Shown here: positions 1-8,943 of the stretch, in pieces | How positions within the stretch are numbered: the first letter of the stretch is position 1 | Layout of the letters: each line of letters opens with the position of its first letter | Source of the DNA: Spirochaetota bacterium | Lineage (GTDB): Bacteria; Spirochaetota; Spirochaetia; SPDA01; B32-G16 | Assembly: GCA_003645645.1 (NCBI GenBank) | Contig: QNBH01000011.1 | Coordinates: forward strand, 1 to 33,075 | DNA: 33,075 nt | Direction: 5' to 3' | Position numbers and translations under genes: made by a program | The notes under the pieces: model-generated | Told to the model about the DNA's origin: nothing | Seen by the model: the letters and a program-made list of their open reading frames with translations, nothing else | Database searches by the model: none

Positions 1-80
1 ATCATCTAAATATTAATACATTTTATCGGATGGATCAAGAGAAAAGATTACCTTATTTATTTTGCCATATGATATTCGAT

Positions 81-179
81 TATGCTCCGAAAGAAGGTAG
101 AAGGGCTTAAGCCCGTCTCTTAACCTGTCTTTCGATCGGTGGACCGCCACCTATGGTGGTAGCCTTCTTTCGTAGTAAA
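81..179 (+). repeat. 99-bp structured intergenic repeat, copy 1 (closing stem plus three hairpins)
   Basis: Same length and about 83% identical (17 differences in 99) to 9679-9777. Closing stem CGAAAGAAGG (88-97)/CCTTCTTTCG (163-172); hairpins AGAaGGGC-TTAA-GCCCgTCT, ACCtGTC-TTTC-GATcGGT, GCCACC-TAT-GGTGGT. Confidence 0.85.
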
Positions 180-380
180 AAATTTAAGGGACCTTGGTAT
201 CTCAACGGAAAGAAGCTCGGAGTAGTTAAAAGGACTCTGCTTAAGTTTTTCAGTATCAAGTATCTTCAGGTTAACGACATCCCCGAGAACTCGGTGGAAT
301 TTTTCTCTTTCGGGAAGTGGGAAGGTATTAACAAGAATATTTAAACAGTAGTCTATAAAATATATTTGGAGTCAAGCCTA

Positions 381-848
381 TCAAAATCTCTCTTTTATCG
401 CCCTTTCCTGTTCACGGTCTAAATCTCGTCTTTTTATATCTTCACGTTTATCATATTTTCTCTTTCCTCTGCATAACCCTAAATCAACTTTAACTAGCCC
501 CCTTTTCGTATACAGCTTAAGAGGGACGAGAGTGACTCCCTTCTCCTCAACCTTTCTCTTAAGTCTTTTTATCTCCTGCTTATGAACCAGTAGCTTCCTG
601 TCACGGTCAGGTTCGTGGTTAAAAATATTACCCTGAGGATATGGGGGAATATGTAAGCCTATCAGCCAGAGCTCACCCTCCTTTATCCTGGCATAGGAAT
701 CGGAAAAGGAAAATCTACCGCTTTTAACCGATTTCACCTCTGTACCTTTAAGTTCGATTCCACATTCCAGTCGATCTTCAACCTGGTAGTCGAATCGTGC
801 TCTCTTATTTTCCGCCAGCATTTTTATCTGCGAATTGCTTTTACCCAT
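381..848 (-). CDS. smpB: SsrA-binding protein SmpB
   Basis: 155 aa; NKRARFDYQVEDRLECGIELKGTEVKSVKSGR...SYARI... and a basic C-terminal tail, typical of SmpB. Confidence 0.97.
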   Translation of the reverse strand: MGKSNSQIKMLAENKRARFDYQVEDRLECGIELKGTEVKSVKSGRFSFSDSYARIKEGELWLIGLHIPPYPQGNIFNHEPDRDRKLLVHKQEIKRLKRKVEEKGVTLVPLKLYTKRGLVKVDLGLCRGKRKYDKREDIKRRDLDREQERAIKERF

Positions 849-858
849 AATCGGCTAC

Positions 859-2469
859 TTATTGTTTTATGATTACCGGTCTGAATCCCAGAACAGGTGT
901 ACACCATGAGGGAGGTTGTGATCCTCTGGTGGTGTAATCCACGCTTATAGAGGGATTTGCCCAGGATCCGCCTCGTACAACCTTTTCCGAACCAATATCA
1001 AAAAAGGCAGGCCTGTATCTTTCACCTTTCCAGGAGGTAAAAAAGTAAGCTCCAGGATAGAACCAGTCTTCACACCACTCCCAGAGATTCCCCATCAGAT
1101 TAAATATCTTACCTGATTGCAAAGCATCGGAGGTGAGAGATTGAGGACCGGAAGAGTTTCTTTGGTAAAAAATGGGTGGATAGTCGGCACCCCTGGAAAG
1201 ATGTGCCCATTCCCATTCTTCTTCGAGTGGCAGCCTTGCCCTGTAGCCTCTGAAATTGTAAGGAAGTTTTGTCTCAAGCCATTCACAGAAGGCTCTTGCA
1301 GCAAAGTAGGATATATGGCTTACTGGTGTACTCTCATTTTCAGACCAACCTTTAAGGTAGTTTTCCGTAACCAACCCTTCCTTTTCCAGGTTTTTTTGAT
1401 TTTCCGGTTTCCAATCAGGATTTTCATCGAGGAATTTTTTGTATTGCATCTGGGTGATCTCCCCTGCAGACATGAAAAATCCCTCTACTTTTACCGGATG
1501 GGGATGGATAAGAGGTTCATTAGAACCAGCTCCCATTATATACTCTCCACCTTGAACGTATACGAATGGTATACCCTCTATCATGATAGTATTTGTGCCG
1601 GTTTCTGATCCTGGATTAAATCTTATTCCCCCTTTCTCTTTTAAAAGCGTTTCGTATTGCGTAATCCTTCGCCTATACCATTCCGTTGAAATAAGTGATT
1701 CCCTTTTTTCTCCGGATAGGGTTGATAGAACCCAGAATGGTATATTCTCATATTCCTGCTTGAAGAAGGAGAGCTTCCCTAATAATCTGTACAACCCAGC
1801 GGGAGTAAGAATCTGTCCTTCAGAATAGTAAAGCCCCCATGAGAGAAGCGCGTCTTTAAGAGCATATTCGTTGTTTATCCCCGGCATTGCGGCTGAAAGC
1901 ATGTTTTCAAGCATTTTTTTATATTCACTGTGAGGTACTGTCCTGTAACCGGAAAAAAATTCCAGTACGGTTTCTGATAAAATAGGAGGAGCCTGATATC
2001 TTTCGTGAATTGATTCAATCAAAGACCAATCGGAAAATAATCCGTATTTCCATTTAAGAAGACCTTCCACATCCACAATTTCAAGATTTACATTTATTTT
2101 TTCTCTCAAGGGGAAGATCATGCTTCCAAATACCCGACCCTTTATATCTTTTTCTTCATAAATTTGTTTATAAAAGGCTTTTCGAATTGTTATCTCGTGT
2201 AATCCTTTCTCAATAAATACCTCACAAGGGGTAGAGCCTGCATAATTTCCATCCACATAAACTGCTGCCTTCTTGGGTATTGTGTTAAAAGAAACGTATG
2301 TACCGTTTTTCCGTAACCCCGGCAACACCAGAATAAAAAATAGAATTGCAATTATAAGAAGGAGATAGATAACACTCAGGTATAAACCTGGTTTAATACC
2401 GAATATCGGTTTTAGCCGTACCTTTATCTCTTTGGGAGGAGTCGGTGCTCCTTTTTTCCGTTTGCTCAT
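859..2469 (-). CDS. Membrane-anchored PEGA-domain protein with C-terminal FGE-sulfatase (SUMF1-like) domain
   Basis: The track ORF runs to 2547, but a consensus promoter lies at 2479-2507, so the start is placed at ATG 2469 (MSKRKKGAPTPP...). TM segment LYLSVIYLLLIIAILFFILVL, PEGA-like VSFNTIPKKAAVYVDGNYAGSTP, and FGE motifs (GGEYIMG, RLPLEEEWEWA, GNLWEWCEDWF, VVRGGSW...GFRPV). Confidence 0.85.
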   Translation of the reverse strand: MSKRKKGAPTPPKEIKVRLKPIFGIKPGLYLSVIYLLLIIAILFFILVLPGLRKNGTYVSFNTIPKKAAVYVDGNYAGSTPCEVFIEKGLHEITIRKAFYKQIYEEKDIKGRVFGSMIFPLREKINVNLEIVDVEGLLKWKYGLFSDWSLIESIHERYQAPPILSETVLEFFSGYRTVPHSEYKKMLENMLSAAMPGINNEYALKDALLSWGLYYSEGQILTPAGLYRLLGKLSFFKQEYENIPFWVLSTLSGEKRESLISTEWYRRRITQYETLLKEKGGIRFNPGSETGTNTIMIEGIPFVYVQGGEYIMGAGSNEPLIHPHPVKVEGFFMSAGEITQMQYKKFLDENPDWKPENQKNLEKEGLVTENYLKGWSENESTPVSHISYFAARAFCEWLETKLPYNFRGYRARLPLEEEWEWAHLSRGADYPPIFYQRNSSGPQSLTSDALQSGKIFNLMGNLWEWCEDWFYPGAYFFTSWKGERYRPAFFDIGSEKVVRGGSWANPSISVDYTTRGSQPPSWCTPVLGFRPVIIKQ

Positions 2470-2478
2470 AGGAGGACA

Positions 2479-2507
2479 ATTATAGAGTGCCACCAACATC
2501 TTGTCAA
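2479..2507 (-). promoter_or_regulatory. Consensus sigma70-type promoter for the FGE-sulfatase/smpB transcription unit
   Basis: Minus strand reads TTGACA - 17 nt (AGATGTTGGTGGCACTC) - TATAAT. Confidence 0.75.
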
Positions 2508-2562
2508 CTTTTACAATTTTATGATAGGCTCCGAAAATAAGAGGCAATCGCAGGTACTTTCA

Positions 2563-3537
2563 ATGGATAAGTGGTATAAAACCATTCAGACTCTAACAGA
2601 AGATTTTCTCACATGGCGTAAAAGAAGAAAACTAAAAAAAATAGAGAAGCAGAAGAAAAAACACCCCCTGATAGATTGGCTGGAAGCGTTTCTATGGGCA
2701 GCCGTTGTTGTTCTGTTTATCAATCAGTACTTTTTTCAGGCTTATCAGATTCCTTCGGGATCTATGAAAAACACCCTGATGATTAAGGATCGAATTTTTG
2801 TAAATAAGTTTATCTATGGCCCGGAAGTTCTGCCCGGTTTATGGAAATTACCGGGTTTTAAAGTACCGAAACGTTTGGACGTCATCATTTTTGAAAGCCC
2901 CACCTATATCTCCAGAGGGACGCTTTTCGATGTTGTCCAGAGAATTTTATATATGATTACTCTGTCTCTGGTCGATATAGACAGAGATCAATACGGTAAT
3001 CCAAGACCGCATTTCTTAATAAAGCGTGCAGTAGGAGTAGAGGGCGATAGAATTCGCATGGTCGAAGGAGATGTAGAAATACGACCACCCGGAGAAAAGG
3101 AGTGGATTCCGGAAAGAGAATTAAATGTATTATATAGACCCGATTATGAAATAAGGAGAACCGTAAAAAAAGAGGAGTATGAAAAAATCAAGAGAGTTGC
3201 CACAGAGGACGCCTATGAACATCTCCTTCTAAGGATTAATCCGGAAGAGCAGGACCATTTTGTAGATTCCAATGTAAGATACGATGATATCTATGAGTGG
3301 AGTAAATGTAGATATCGGACACTGTACTCTCTCTATCCGCATGAAAGAGACTATGGTAGTGAATGGAGAAAGGCTGAGATTGGATGGTACATTCCTGAAG
3401 GGTTTATTTTTCCCATGGGTGACAATAGGGACAACTCTAAAGATGCAAGATACTTTGGACCTGTTAATCTTAAAAATGTTCTGGGAAGAGCAATGTTTAT
3501 TTACTGGCCTTTAAATCGAATCGGTCCTATCGAATGA
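2563..3537 (+). CDS. lepB: Signal peptidase I (first paralog)
   Basis: N-terminal TM, box with Ser nucleophile (SGSMKNTL), Lys box (IKRAVGVEGD), MGDNRDNSKDARYFGPV. The track start is 2521; ATG 2563 (MDKWYKT) is an equally plausible start. Confidence 0.93.
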   Translation: MDKWYKTIQTLTEDFLTWRKRRKLKKIEKQKKKHPLIDWLEAFLWAAVVVLFINQYFFQAYQIPSGSMKNTLMIKDRIFVNKFIYGPEVLPGLWKLPGFKVPKRLDVIIFESPTYISRGTLFDVVQRILYMITLSLVDIDRDQYGNPRPHFLIKRAVGVEGDRIRMVEGDVEIRPPGEKEWIPERELNVLYRPDYEIRRTVKKEEYEKIKRVATEDAYEHLLLRINPEEQDHFVDSNVRYDDIYEWSKCRYRTLYSLYPHERDYGSEWRKAEIGWYIPEGFIFPMGDNRDNSKDARYFGPVNLKNVLGRAMFIYWPLNRIGPIE

Positions 3538-3556
3538 ATTCGGGGAGAAAAGAAAA

Positions 3557-4315
3557 ATGTCGCCACTTTCGAGCGAGTTTATTAAGCAAGAGTCATATCG
3601 ACCCAGGCCCTCATTAAGACAAAAAATTTTTCGCCTGATAAAGTTTCTCATTTTATTTTTCATTCTATTTCAGTTTATTACTACTTTTTTACTTCAATCG
3701 TACACTGTAGGTTCCAACTCCATGAGACCGATTTTGTCGGAAAATGACAGAATAATCGCCACTCCTCTGGCATACGGTTCTCTTGTACCATTTTTATCTT
3801 ATAGATTACCCGGTTTTTCCAAACCCCATCGAGGAGATGTAGTACTTAGCAAACCTAAAAATTTTGTAGAAAAACCCCTTGTAGTGAAGATTTTTGATCA
3901 GGTTGTTAGATTTTTTACATTACAAAAAGTCGATATCCAGAAAATCTCAAAAAAGGATGTGGATAACGATCTGATTATAAAGAGAATTGTAGGCATTCCC
4001 GGTGATACAATAAAGATTAAAGATCATACGGTATATATAAAACCGGAAGGAAATACCTACTTTATTCCGGAACAGGAAATAATCCGCAGCGAATACAGAT
4101 TTATATTCCAGGATATTCCCGAAGAGTGGGACAAGTCGGATCCTTTCTCAGATTCTCTTGAAGAGATCACTTTAAAAGAAGGAGAGTATTATCTCCTTGG
4201 AGACAACCGTTCGGCATCCAACGATTCTAGATATTGGGGGCCGGTTCCCTTTTCACATATTACAGCAAAGGTAATTTTAAAATATTGGCCGATAAACGAG
4301 ATATCATTTCAATAG
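3557..4315 (+). CDS. lepB: Signal peptidase I (second paralog)
   Basis: TM plus SNSMRPIL, IIKRIVGIPGD, LLGDNRSASNDSRYWGPV boxes; directly downstream of the first paralog. Confidence 0.92.
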   Translation: MSPLSSEFIKQESYRPRPSLRQKIFRLIKFLILFFILFQFITTFLLQSYTVGSNSMRPILSENDRIIATPLAYGSLVPFLSYRLPGFSKPHRGDVVLSKPKNFVEKPLVVKIFDQVVRFFTLQKVDIQKISKKDVDNDLIIKRIVGIPGDTIKIKDHTVYIKPEGNTYFIPEQEIIRSEYRFIFQDIPEEWDKSDPFSDSLEEITLKEGEYYLLGDNRSASNDSRYWGPVPFSHITAKVILKYWPINEISFQ

Positions 4316-4364
4316 TGGTTCCATTAAAACCCGCCCTCACGAAAAAGCTCTATTACGTCTTATC

Positions 4365-4391
4365 TTGACAACCCGATTATAGAAATAATAC
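4365..4391 (+). promoter_or_regulatory. Candidate promoter for yebC-ruvCAB-queA
   Basis: TTGACA at 4365-4370; TAATAC at 4386-4391 (15-nt spacer), or TACATT at 4389 (18-nt spacer). Confidence 0.45.
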
Positions 4392-4420
4392 ATTGTATTG
4401 GAAAGGAGAAACAAAGGAGT

Positions 4421-5167
4421 ATGTCAGGCCATAGCAAGTGGTCCAGTATTAAACATAAAAAGAGTGCGGTCGATGCAAAGAGGGGCAGGTTGTTTACCAA
4501 ACTAATCAGGGAAATCACCGTTGCAGCTCGTATCGGTGGAGGCGATCCGGAATCAAATCCAAGATTGCGGACGGCTGTCCTCAAGGCAAAAGAAGCCAAC
4601 ATGCCTAAAGAAAACATTGACAGGGCAATAAAAAAGGGTACCGGAGAGCTTGAAGGGGAACAGTTTTATGAAATGACCTACGAGGCTTACGGTCCTGGTG
4701 GAGTTGCTATATTGATAAATACACTTACCGATAATAAAAACAGGACAACAGCGGATCTTAGAAATATTCTATCAAGGTCTAATGGTAGTTTAGGTGAAAG
4801 CGGCTGTGTTGCATATCTGTTTAAACGAAAGGGATTAATTACTTTCAGTGCAGAAAAGTATTCCGAAGAGGATATATTCAGCGCAGCTCTTGAAGCAGGT
4901 GCAGAAGATGTAATCACCGAGAATAAAACTATAGAAGTCACGACTGCACCCGATGAATTCGAATCTGTGTTTGGTTCTCTTAAACGAGCAGGGTTTAAAG
5001 AAACTTTTGCAGAGATAACCATGATTCCGGAAGCCACGATAAAACTCGATGAAGAGAGTACCAAAAAGGCTATGAAACTTATCGATCAACTTGATGATCA
5101 TGAGGATGTGCAGTCTATTGCTACCAATCTGGATATTCCGGATGATTTTAAACTGGAAGATGAATGA
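4421..5167 (+). CDS. yebC: YebC/PmpR family protein
   Basis: MSGHSKWSSIKHKKSAVDAKRGRLFTKLIREITVAARIGGGDPESNPRLR, the family hallmark; AAAGGAG upstream. Confidence 0.97.
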   Translation: MSGHSKWSSIKHKKSAVDAKRGRLFTKLIREITVAARIGGGDPESNPRLRTAVLKAKEANMPKENIDRAIKKGTGELEGEQFYEMTYEAYGPGGVAILINTLTDNKNRTTADLRNILSRSNGSLGESGCVAYLFKRKGLITFSAEKYSEEDIFSAALEAGAEDVITENKTIEVTTAPDEFESVFGSLKRAGFKETFAEITMIPEATIKLDEESTKKAMKLIDQLDDHEDVQSIATNLDIPDDFKLEDE

Positions 5168-5688
5168 TAAGAGTACTGGGGATTGATCCCGGACTGGCTC
5201 ATACCGGCTTTGGAGTGATAGAGATTTACAATAGTAAAATTCACTATCTCGATCATGGCGAGTTTACCACCTCTTCGGAGTTAACCGTGGGCAACAGATT
5301 GGAAAAAATCTATACAGAGCTCATTTCTCTTATACGGCAATACAAACCAACCGAATCAGGAATAGAGAGTCTATATTTTACCAGAAACAGTAAGAGTGCC
5401 ATTCCTGTGGCACAGGCAAGAGGAGTTATACTGCTTGCTCTTGCACAGAAGGGCGTATATGCAAGAGAGTATACTCCACAGGAGATAAAGCAGGCTATTG
5501 TGGGAAGCGGAAGGGCCGAAAAGAGTCAGGTCCAGGAATTTGTAAAAATTCTTCTTGGTTTAACCGATATTCCTTGTCCCGATCATGCAGGGGATGCCCT
5601 TGCAGCGGCAATCTGTCATTTTCACAATGGATATGGTAAACCCTATTCTATTAAAAAGGACTCTACAGAAAGTTACTATGATAAATAG
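5164..5688 (+). CDS. ruvC: Holliday junction resolvase RuvC
   Basis: MIRVLGIDPGLAHTGFGVIE..., IESLYFTRNSKSAIPVAQARGV, DHAGDALAAAICH; overlaps the yebC stop. Confidence 0.97.
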   Translation: MIRVLGIDPGLAHTGFGVIEIYNSKIHYLDHGEFTTSSELTVGNRLEKIYTELISLIRQYKPTESGIESLYFTRNSKSAIPVAQARGVILLALAQKGVYAREYTPQEIKQAIVGSGRAEKSQVQEFVKILLGLTDIPCPDHAGDALAAAICHFHNGYGKPYSIKKDSTESYYDK

Positions 5689-6262
5689 TCTATACGGTAG
5701 AGTAACAGGTAAAAAGGATGGGTTCCTGTTCATTAAAACAGGAGGAGTCGAGTGGGAACTGACTGTTTCTAGTTTTTCACTGGATCAGATATCCCCTGTA
5801 GGGGAAGATGCGAAAATATTCGTCTACCTTCATCATAGAGAAGACCAAATGAAGCTTTTCGGATTTTCTACCGAAGAGGAACGGAGCATATTCATGGATC
5901 TCTTAACGGTGGATGGAATCGGCCCGAAACAGGCTATTAAAATTTTATCAGGAATAAATCCCTCTAATTTTATTGAAACACTTGAAAAGGATGATCTGGA
6001 AAATCTGTGTAGAATACCGGGGCTTGGAAGAAAATCGGCTCAAAAGATACTTCTCTCTCTCAAGGGTAAACTAAAGGTGAATATTGAAGAACGCTCGGAG
6101 TATGAAGATATCGTTAATGCCCTTGCTGAAATGGGATTTGACAGAAAAGAGGCATTTCAGGCGGTGTTAAAGGTAAAAAAAGAGTTAGATACCGTCTCTT
6201 TAGATAAGGGAGAGATGGAGAGAGAACTCTTTAAAAAGACAATTTTACTGTTAAGCAGATAA
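5678..6262 (+). CDS. ruvA: Holliday junction branch migration protein RuvA
   Basis: True start probably ATG 5678 (MINSLYGRVTGKKDGF); the track ORF starts at 5585. HhH motifs VDGIGPKQAIKIL and IPGLGRKSAQKIL. Confidence 0.95.
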   Translation: MINSLYGRVTGKKDGFLFIKTGGVEWELTVSSFSLDQISPVGEDAKIFVYLHHREDQMKLFGFSTEEERSIFMDLLTVDGIGPKQAIKILSGINPSNFIETLEKDDLENLCRIPGLGRKSAQKILLSLKGKLKVNIEERSEYEDIVNALAEMGFDRKEAFQAVLKVKKELDTVSLDKGEMERELFKKTILLLSR

Positions 6263-6275
6263 TGGGTAGTATGTT

Positions 6276-7298
6276 ATGAAAAATACAGGGATACTTAACG
6301 GCTATTATCATGCCGAATCGGATGTAGCCGAAGCAGCTTTAAGACCCAGGAGCTTAAAAGATTTTAAAGGGCAAAAACGACTAAAGGAAAATCTTTCTGT
6401 TTTTATTAAAGCTGCCAGGGAGCGTAAGGAGGCGATTGATCATATTTTTTTAAGCGGCCCTCCAGGTTTGGGTAAAACTACTCTTGCAGGAATTGCCGCT
6501 TGCGAAATGGGAACGGAGTTTAAAGCAACTTCCGCTCCTGCTTTGGAAAAACCGAAGGATTTGGCAGGTCTCCTTACTACTCTTAAGGAGGGATCGATCT
6601 TTTTTATCGATGAGATTCACAGATTAAAACCCGCCATCGAAGAGATGCTTTATGTAGCCATGGAAGATTTCGAACTAGATTGGGTAATAGGACAGGGACC
6701 ATCGGCTCGCTCCATTCGTATCCCTCTCTCACCATTTACCCTGATAGGTGCTACTACAAAGGCCGGTCAGGTAGCCAGTCCCCTGTACAACAGATTTGGA
6801 ATAACTTTTAGAATCAACTTCTACGAAAGACAGGACATTGTAAGTATTATTCTCAGGTCGGCAAAAATACTAAAAGTAAAGATTGATGATGACGCAGTGG
6901 ATTTACTTTCTCTCTGTTCAAGAGGTACTCCGAGGGTAGCCAACAGGTTGCTCAAACGCATCAGGGATTTTGCCCAGGTTATGGGGGATGGTGTTGTCAC
7001 CAAAGAGATAGTAAATTTAAGCCTCGAAAGATTGGGGATCGATCGGTATGGACTGGAACAACATGATCGTGAGATACTGAAAGTAATAATAGAAAAATAT
7101 AACGGTGGGCCTGTCGGTGCAGAAACTTTGGCTATCTCTGTAGGAGAACCAATCGAATCCCTGGAGGATTTTTATGAACCTTACCTTATTCAAAGAGGTT
7201 TTTTAAAAAGGACTCCAAGGGGCAGAGTGGTTACACCCGCTGCATACCGACATCTGGGTTTAAGAATAAGGGATGAAGACCAGAGATCTCTTTTTTAA
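6276..7298 (+). CDS. ruvB: Holliday junction branch migration ATPase RuvB
   Basis: [19 protein letters not shown], Walker [35 protein letters not shown]. Confidence 0.98.
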   Translation: MKNTGILNGYYHAESDVAEAALRPRSLKDFKGQKRLKENLSVFIKAARERKEAIDHIFLSGPPGLGKTTLAGIAACEMGTEFKATSAPALEKPKDLAGLLTTLKEGSIFFIDEIHRLKPAIEEMLYVAMEDFELDWVIGQGPSARSIRIPLSPFTLIGATTKAGQVASPLYNRFGITFRINFYERQDIVSIILRSAKILKVKIDDDAVDLLSLCSRGTPRVANRLLKRIRDFAQVMGDGVVTKEIVNLSLERLGIDRYGLEQHDREILKVIIEKYNGGPVGAETLAISVGEPIESLEDFYEPYLIQRGFLKRTPRGRVVTPAAYRHLGLRIRDEDQRSLF

Positions 7299-8289
7299 CA
7301 TACCGGATCACCTTATCGCACAACATCCTCCAAAGGAAAGATGCAAGTCAAGGCTCCTGGTGTTGAACAGGGGGGACGGATCTTTAAAGCATTCAACAAT
7401 GGAAAGCTTCCCTGAGTTTATAAGGCCTGGTACGGTTGCAGTATTTAATGACACAAGGGTTAGGAAATGCCGGATTTACGGTTATTCGAGTTCAGGTGGT
7501 AATGTAGAGTTTCTCCTTCTGAAGGAGCAAAGAAAAAACCTCTGGGAAGCTCTGGTTAGGAGAATCGCGAAACAGAAAGAAGGAAAAGAATATAATTTTC
7601 CTGGTGGTATCAAAGGTAAAATAGAGAAGAGAGAGAGTTCAACTGTTCTTGTCCGCTTTGATTCCGATATAGATGATGACTATCTTGAAAGATATGGGCA
7701 CATTCCCCTGCCTCCTTACATAAAGCGGGAAGATACTCCTGAGGATGAGCTTAGATATCAAACTGTATATTCTAAAAAAACCGGCTCAGTAGCCGCACCC
7801 ACTGCAGGACTGCACTTTAATGAAAAAATAATCGAAGAGCTTAAAGTAAGAGGAATTGAGATTTTATTTGTTACTCTTCATGTAGGGTTGGGTACATTCA
7901 CACCCATACGAACCGAAGAAGTGGAAAACCACAGAATGCACAGAGAAGAGTATGAGATTGATGAACAGACGGCAAACTCCATAAATAAAGCCAGAAGAGA
8001 AGGGAGAAAAATACTGGCAGTAGGAACTACGACGCTCAGGGCTATTGAATCGGCCTATGATGAGGAAATGGTTCGGGCGAAAAGGGATGAGACGGATTTA
8101 TATATTTATCCCGGGTACAGGTTTAAAGTTGTGGATCAGCTTCTGACAAATTTTCACGCGCCAGAGTCCAGTCTTCTTGCGCTGGTTATGGCTTTTAGTG
8201 GTAAGGAATCGATACAAAGAGCCTATAGGGAAGCCGCCCTGAAAGAGTACAGATTTTTCTCCTACGGCGATGCCATGTTGATTTTATAA
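7273..8289 (+). CDS. queA: S-adenosylmethionine:tRNA ribosyltransferase-isomerase QueA
   Basis: [86 protein letters not shown]. Confidence 0.97.
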   Translation: MKTRDLFFNIPDHLIAQHPPKERCKSRLLVLNRGDGSLKHSTMESFPEFIRPGTVAVFNDTRVRKCRIYGYSSSGGNVEFLLLKEQRKNLWEALVRRIAKQKEGKEYNFPGGIKGKIEKRESSTVLVRFDSDIDDDYLERYGHIPLPPYIKREDTPEDELRYQTVYSKKTGSVAAPTAGLHFNEKIIEELKVRGIEILFVTLHVGLGTFTPIRTEEVENHRMHREEYEIDEQTANSINKARREGRKILAVGTTTLRAIESAYDEEMVRAKRDETDLYIYPGYRFKVVDQLLTNFHAPESSLLALVMAFSGKESIQRAYREAALKEYRFFSYGDAMLIL

Positions 8290-8292
8290 CAG

Positions 8293-8943
8293 TCAATAAG
8301 TATTTTGGTCCATGTTCTGAAATTTTCTCATTACTCTTTTTAACCTCTCAAGGTGAGAGTTGATTATCCTTTCGTAATCAAGCTCTCCTGTTTCAATTCT
8401 ATGATTTTCATCTTCCCAGTACTGAATCTCCTCCAGGTGTATCCAACTCAACATAATTGCTTTCGAAGATTCTCTCTTCGCTTCCTCCCAGTAGACCAGG
8501 GCATACTCATAGATCTTTTCTGCTTTATCGAGGCTTTCTAAGTTTAAATATTTCCATGGATAGTTGAAAAAATATGCTTCCTTCTTATCATATTTGCTTG
8601 CAAGTCTTAAGTATAATTCCACGAGTTTAAGATTCACATGCATACGGAAAAGGTATCTATATCTTTCCCACTCGGTTTCATTTTCTATTCGGGCAAGAGC
8701 ATTAAGAGGGTTGCAAAAATCAGATCGTAATGCCTTCTCTAGATAGAAAATATTTTCCAGCACGTCTTCCGGATATTGGTTAAAGTGAACATGATAGAGC
8801 TTGAAGAATTGTTCTGCATATAAAATTTTATAACCGTAGACCTGTGAAGAGGATAGGAAGAAAATATTTAGAAACAGAAATAGTTTTACGGATACTCTAA
8901 TGTACACATTAATTATATCGGAAGAGGGTGAATAATACTCCAA
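8293..8943 (-). CDS. Hypothetical protein with N-terminal signal/TM segment
   Basis: Long ORF overlapping the tmk 3' end; hydrophobic VSVKLFLFLNIFFLSSSQVYG followed by a helix-rich body. No family recognised. Confidence 0.75.
   Translation of the reverse strand: MEYYSPSSDIINVYIRVSVKLFLFLNIFFLSSSQVYGYKILYAEQFFKLYHVHFNQYPEDVLENIFYLEKALRSDFCNPLNALARIENETEWERYRYLFRMHVNLKLVELYLRLASKYDKKEAYFFNYPWKYLNLESLDKAEKIYEYALVYWEEAKRESSKAIMLSWIHLEEIQYWEDENHRIETGELDYERIINSHLERLKRVMRKFQNMDQNTY

Noticed and set aside
30-112. Short ORF MDQEKRLPYLFCHMIFDYAPKEGRRA ending in the repeat
   Set aside because: Only 26 codons, ends within the structured element, no homology recognised; might be a gene remnant but not supportable.
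81-179. The 99-nt element as a tRNA, tmRNA fragment or integron attC site
   Set aside because: Four-way-junction shape, but no tRNA T-arm or anticodon arm features and no CCA, no tmRNA tag or 3' end, and no attC R'/R'' core sites.
153-344. 63-aa ORF MVVAFFRSKKFKGPWYLNG...
   Set aside because: Its ATG lies inside hairpin 3 of the repeat and is not kept in copy 2; no RBS and no recognisable family. Probably chance.
859-1000. FGE-sulfatase C-terminus as a diversity-generating retroelement variable region
   Set aside because: DGR targets often have this fold, but there is no reverse transcriptase, template repeat or second near-identical copy in the window.
1117-1608. 163-aa + strand ORF antisense to the FGE-sulfatase gene
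   Set aside because: Fully antisense to a clear CDS with no recognisable motifs; chance ORF.
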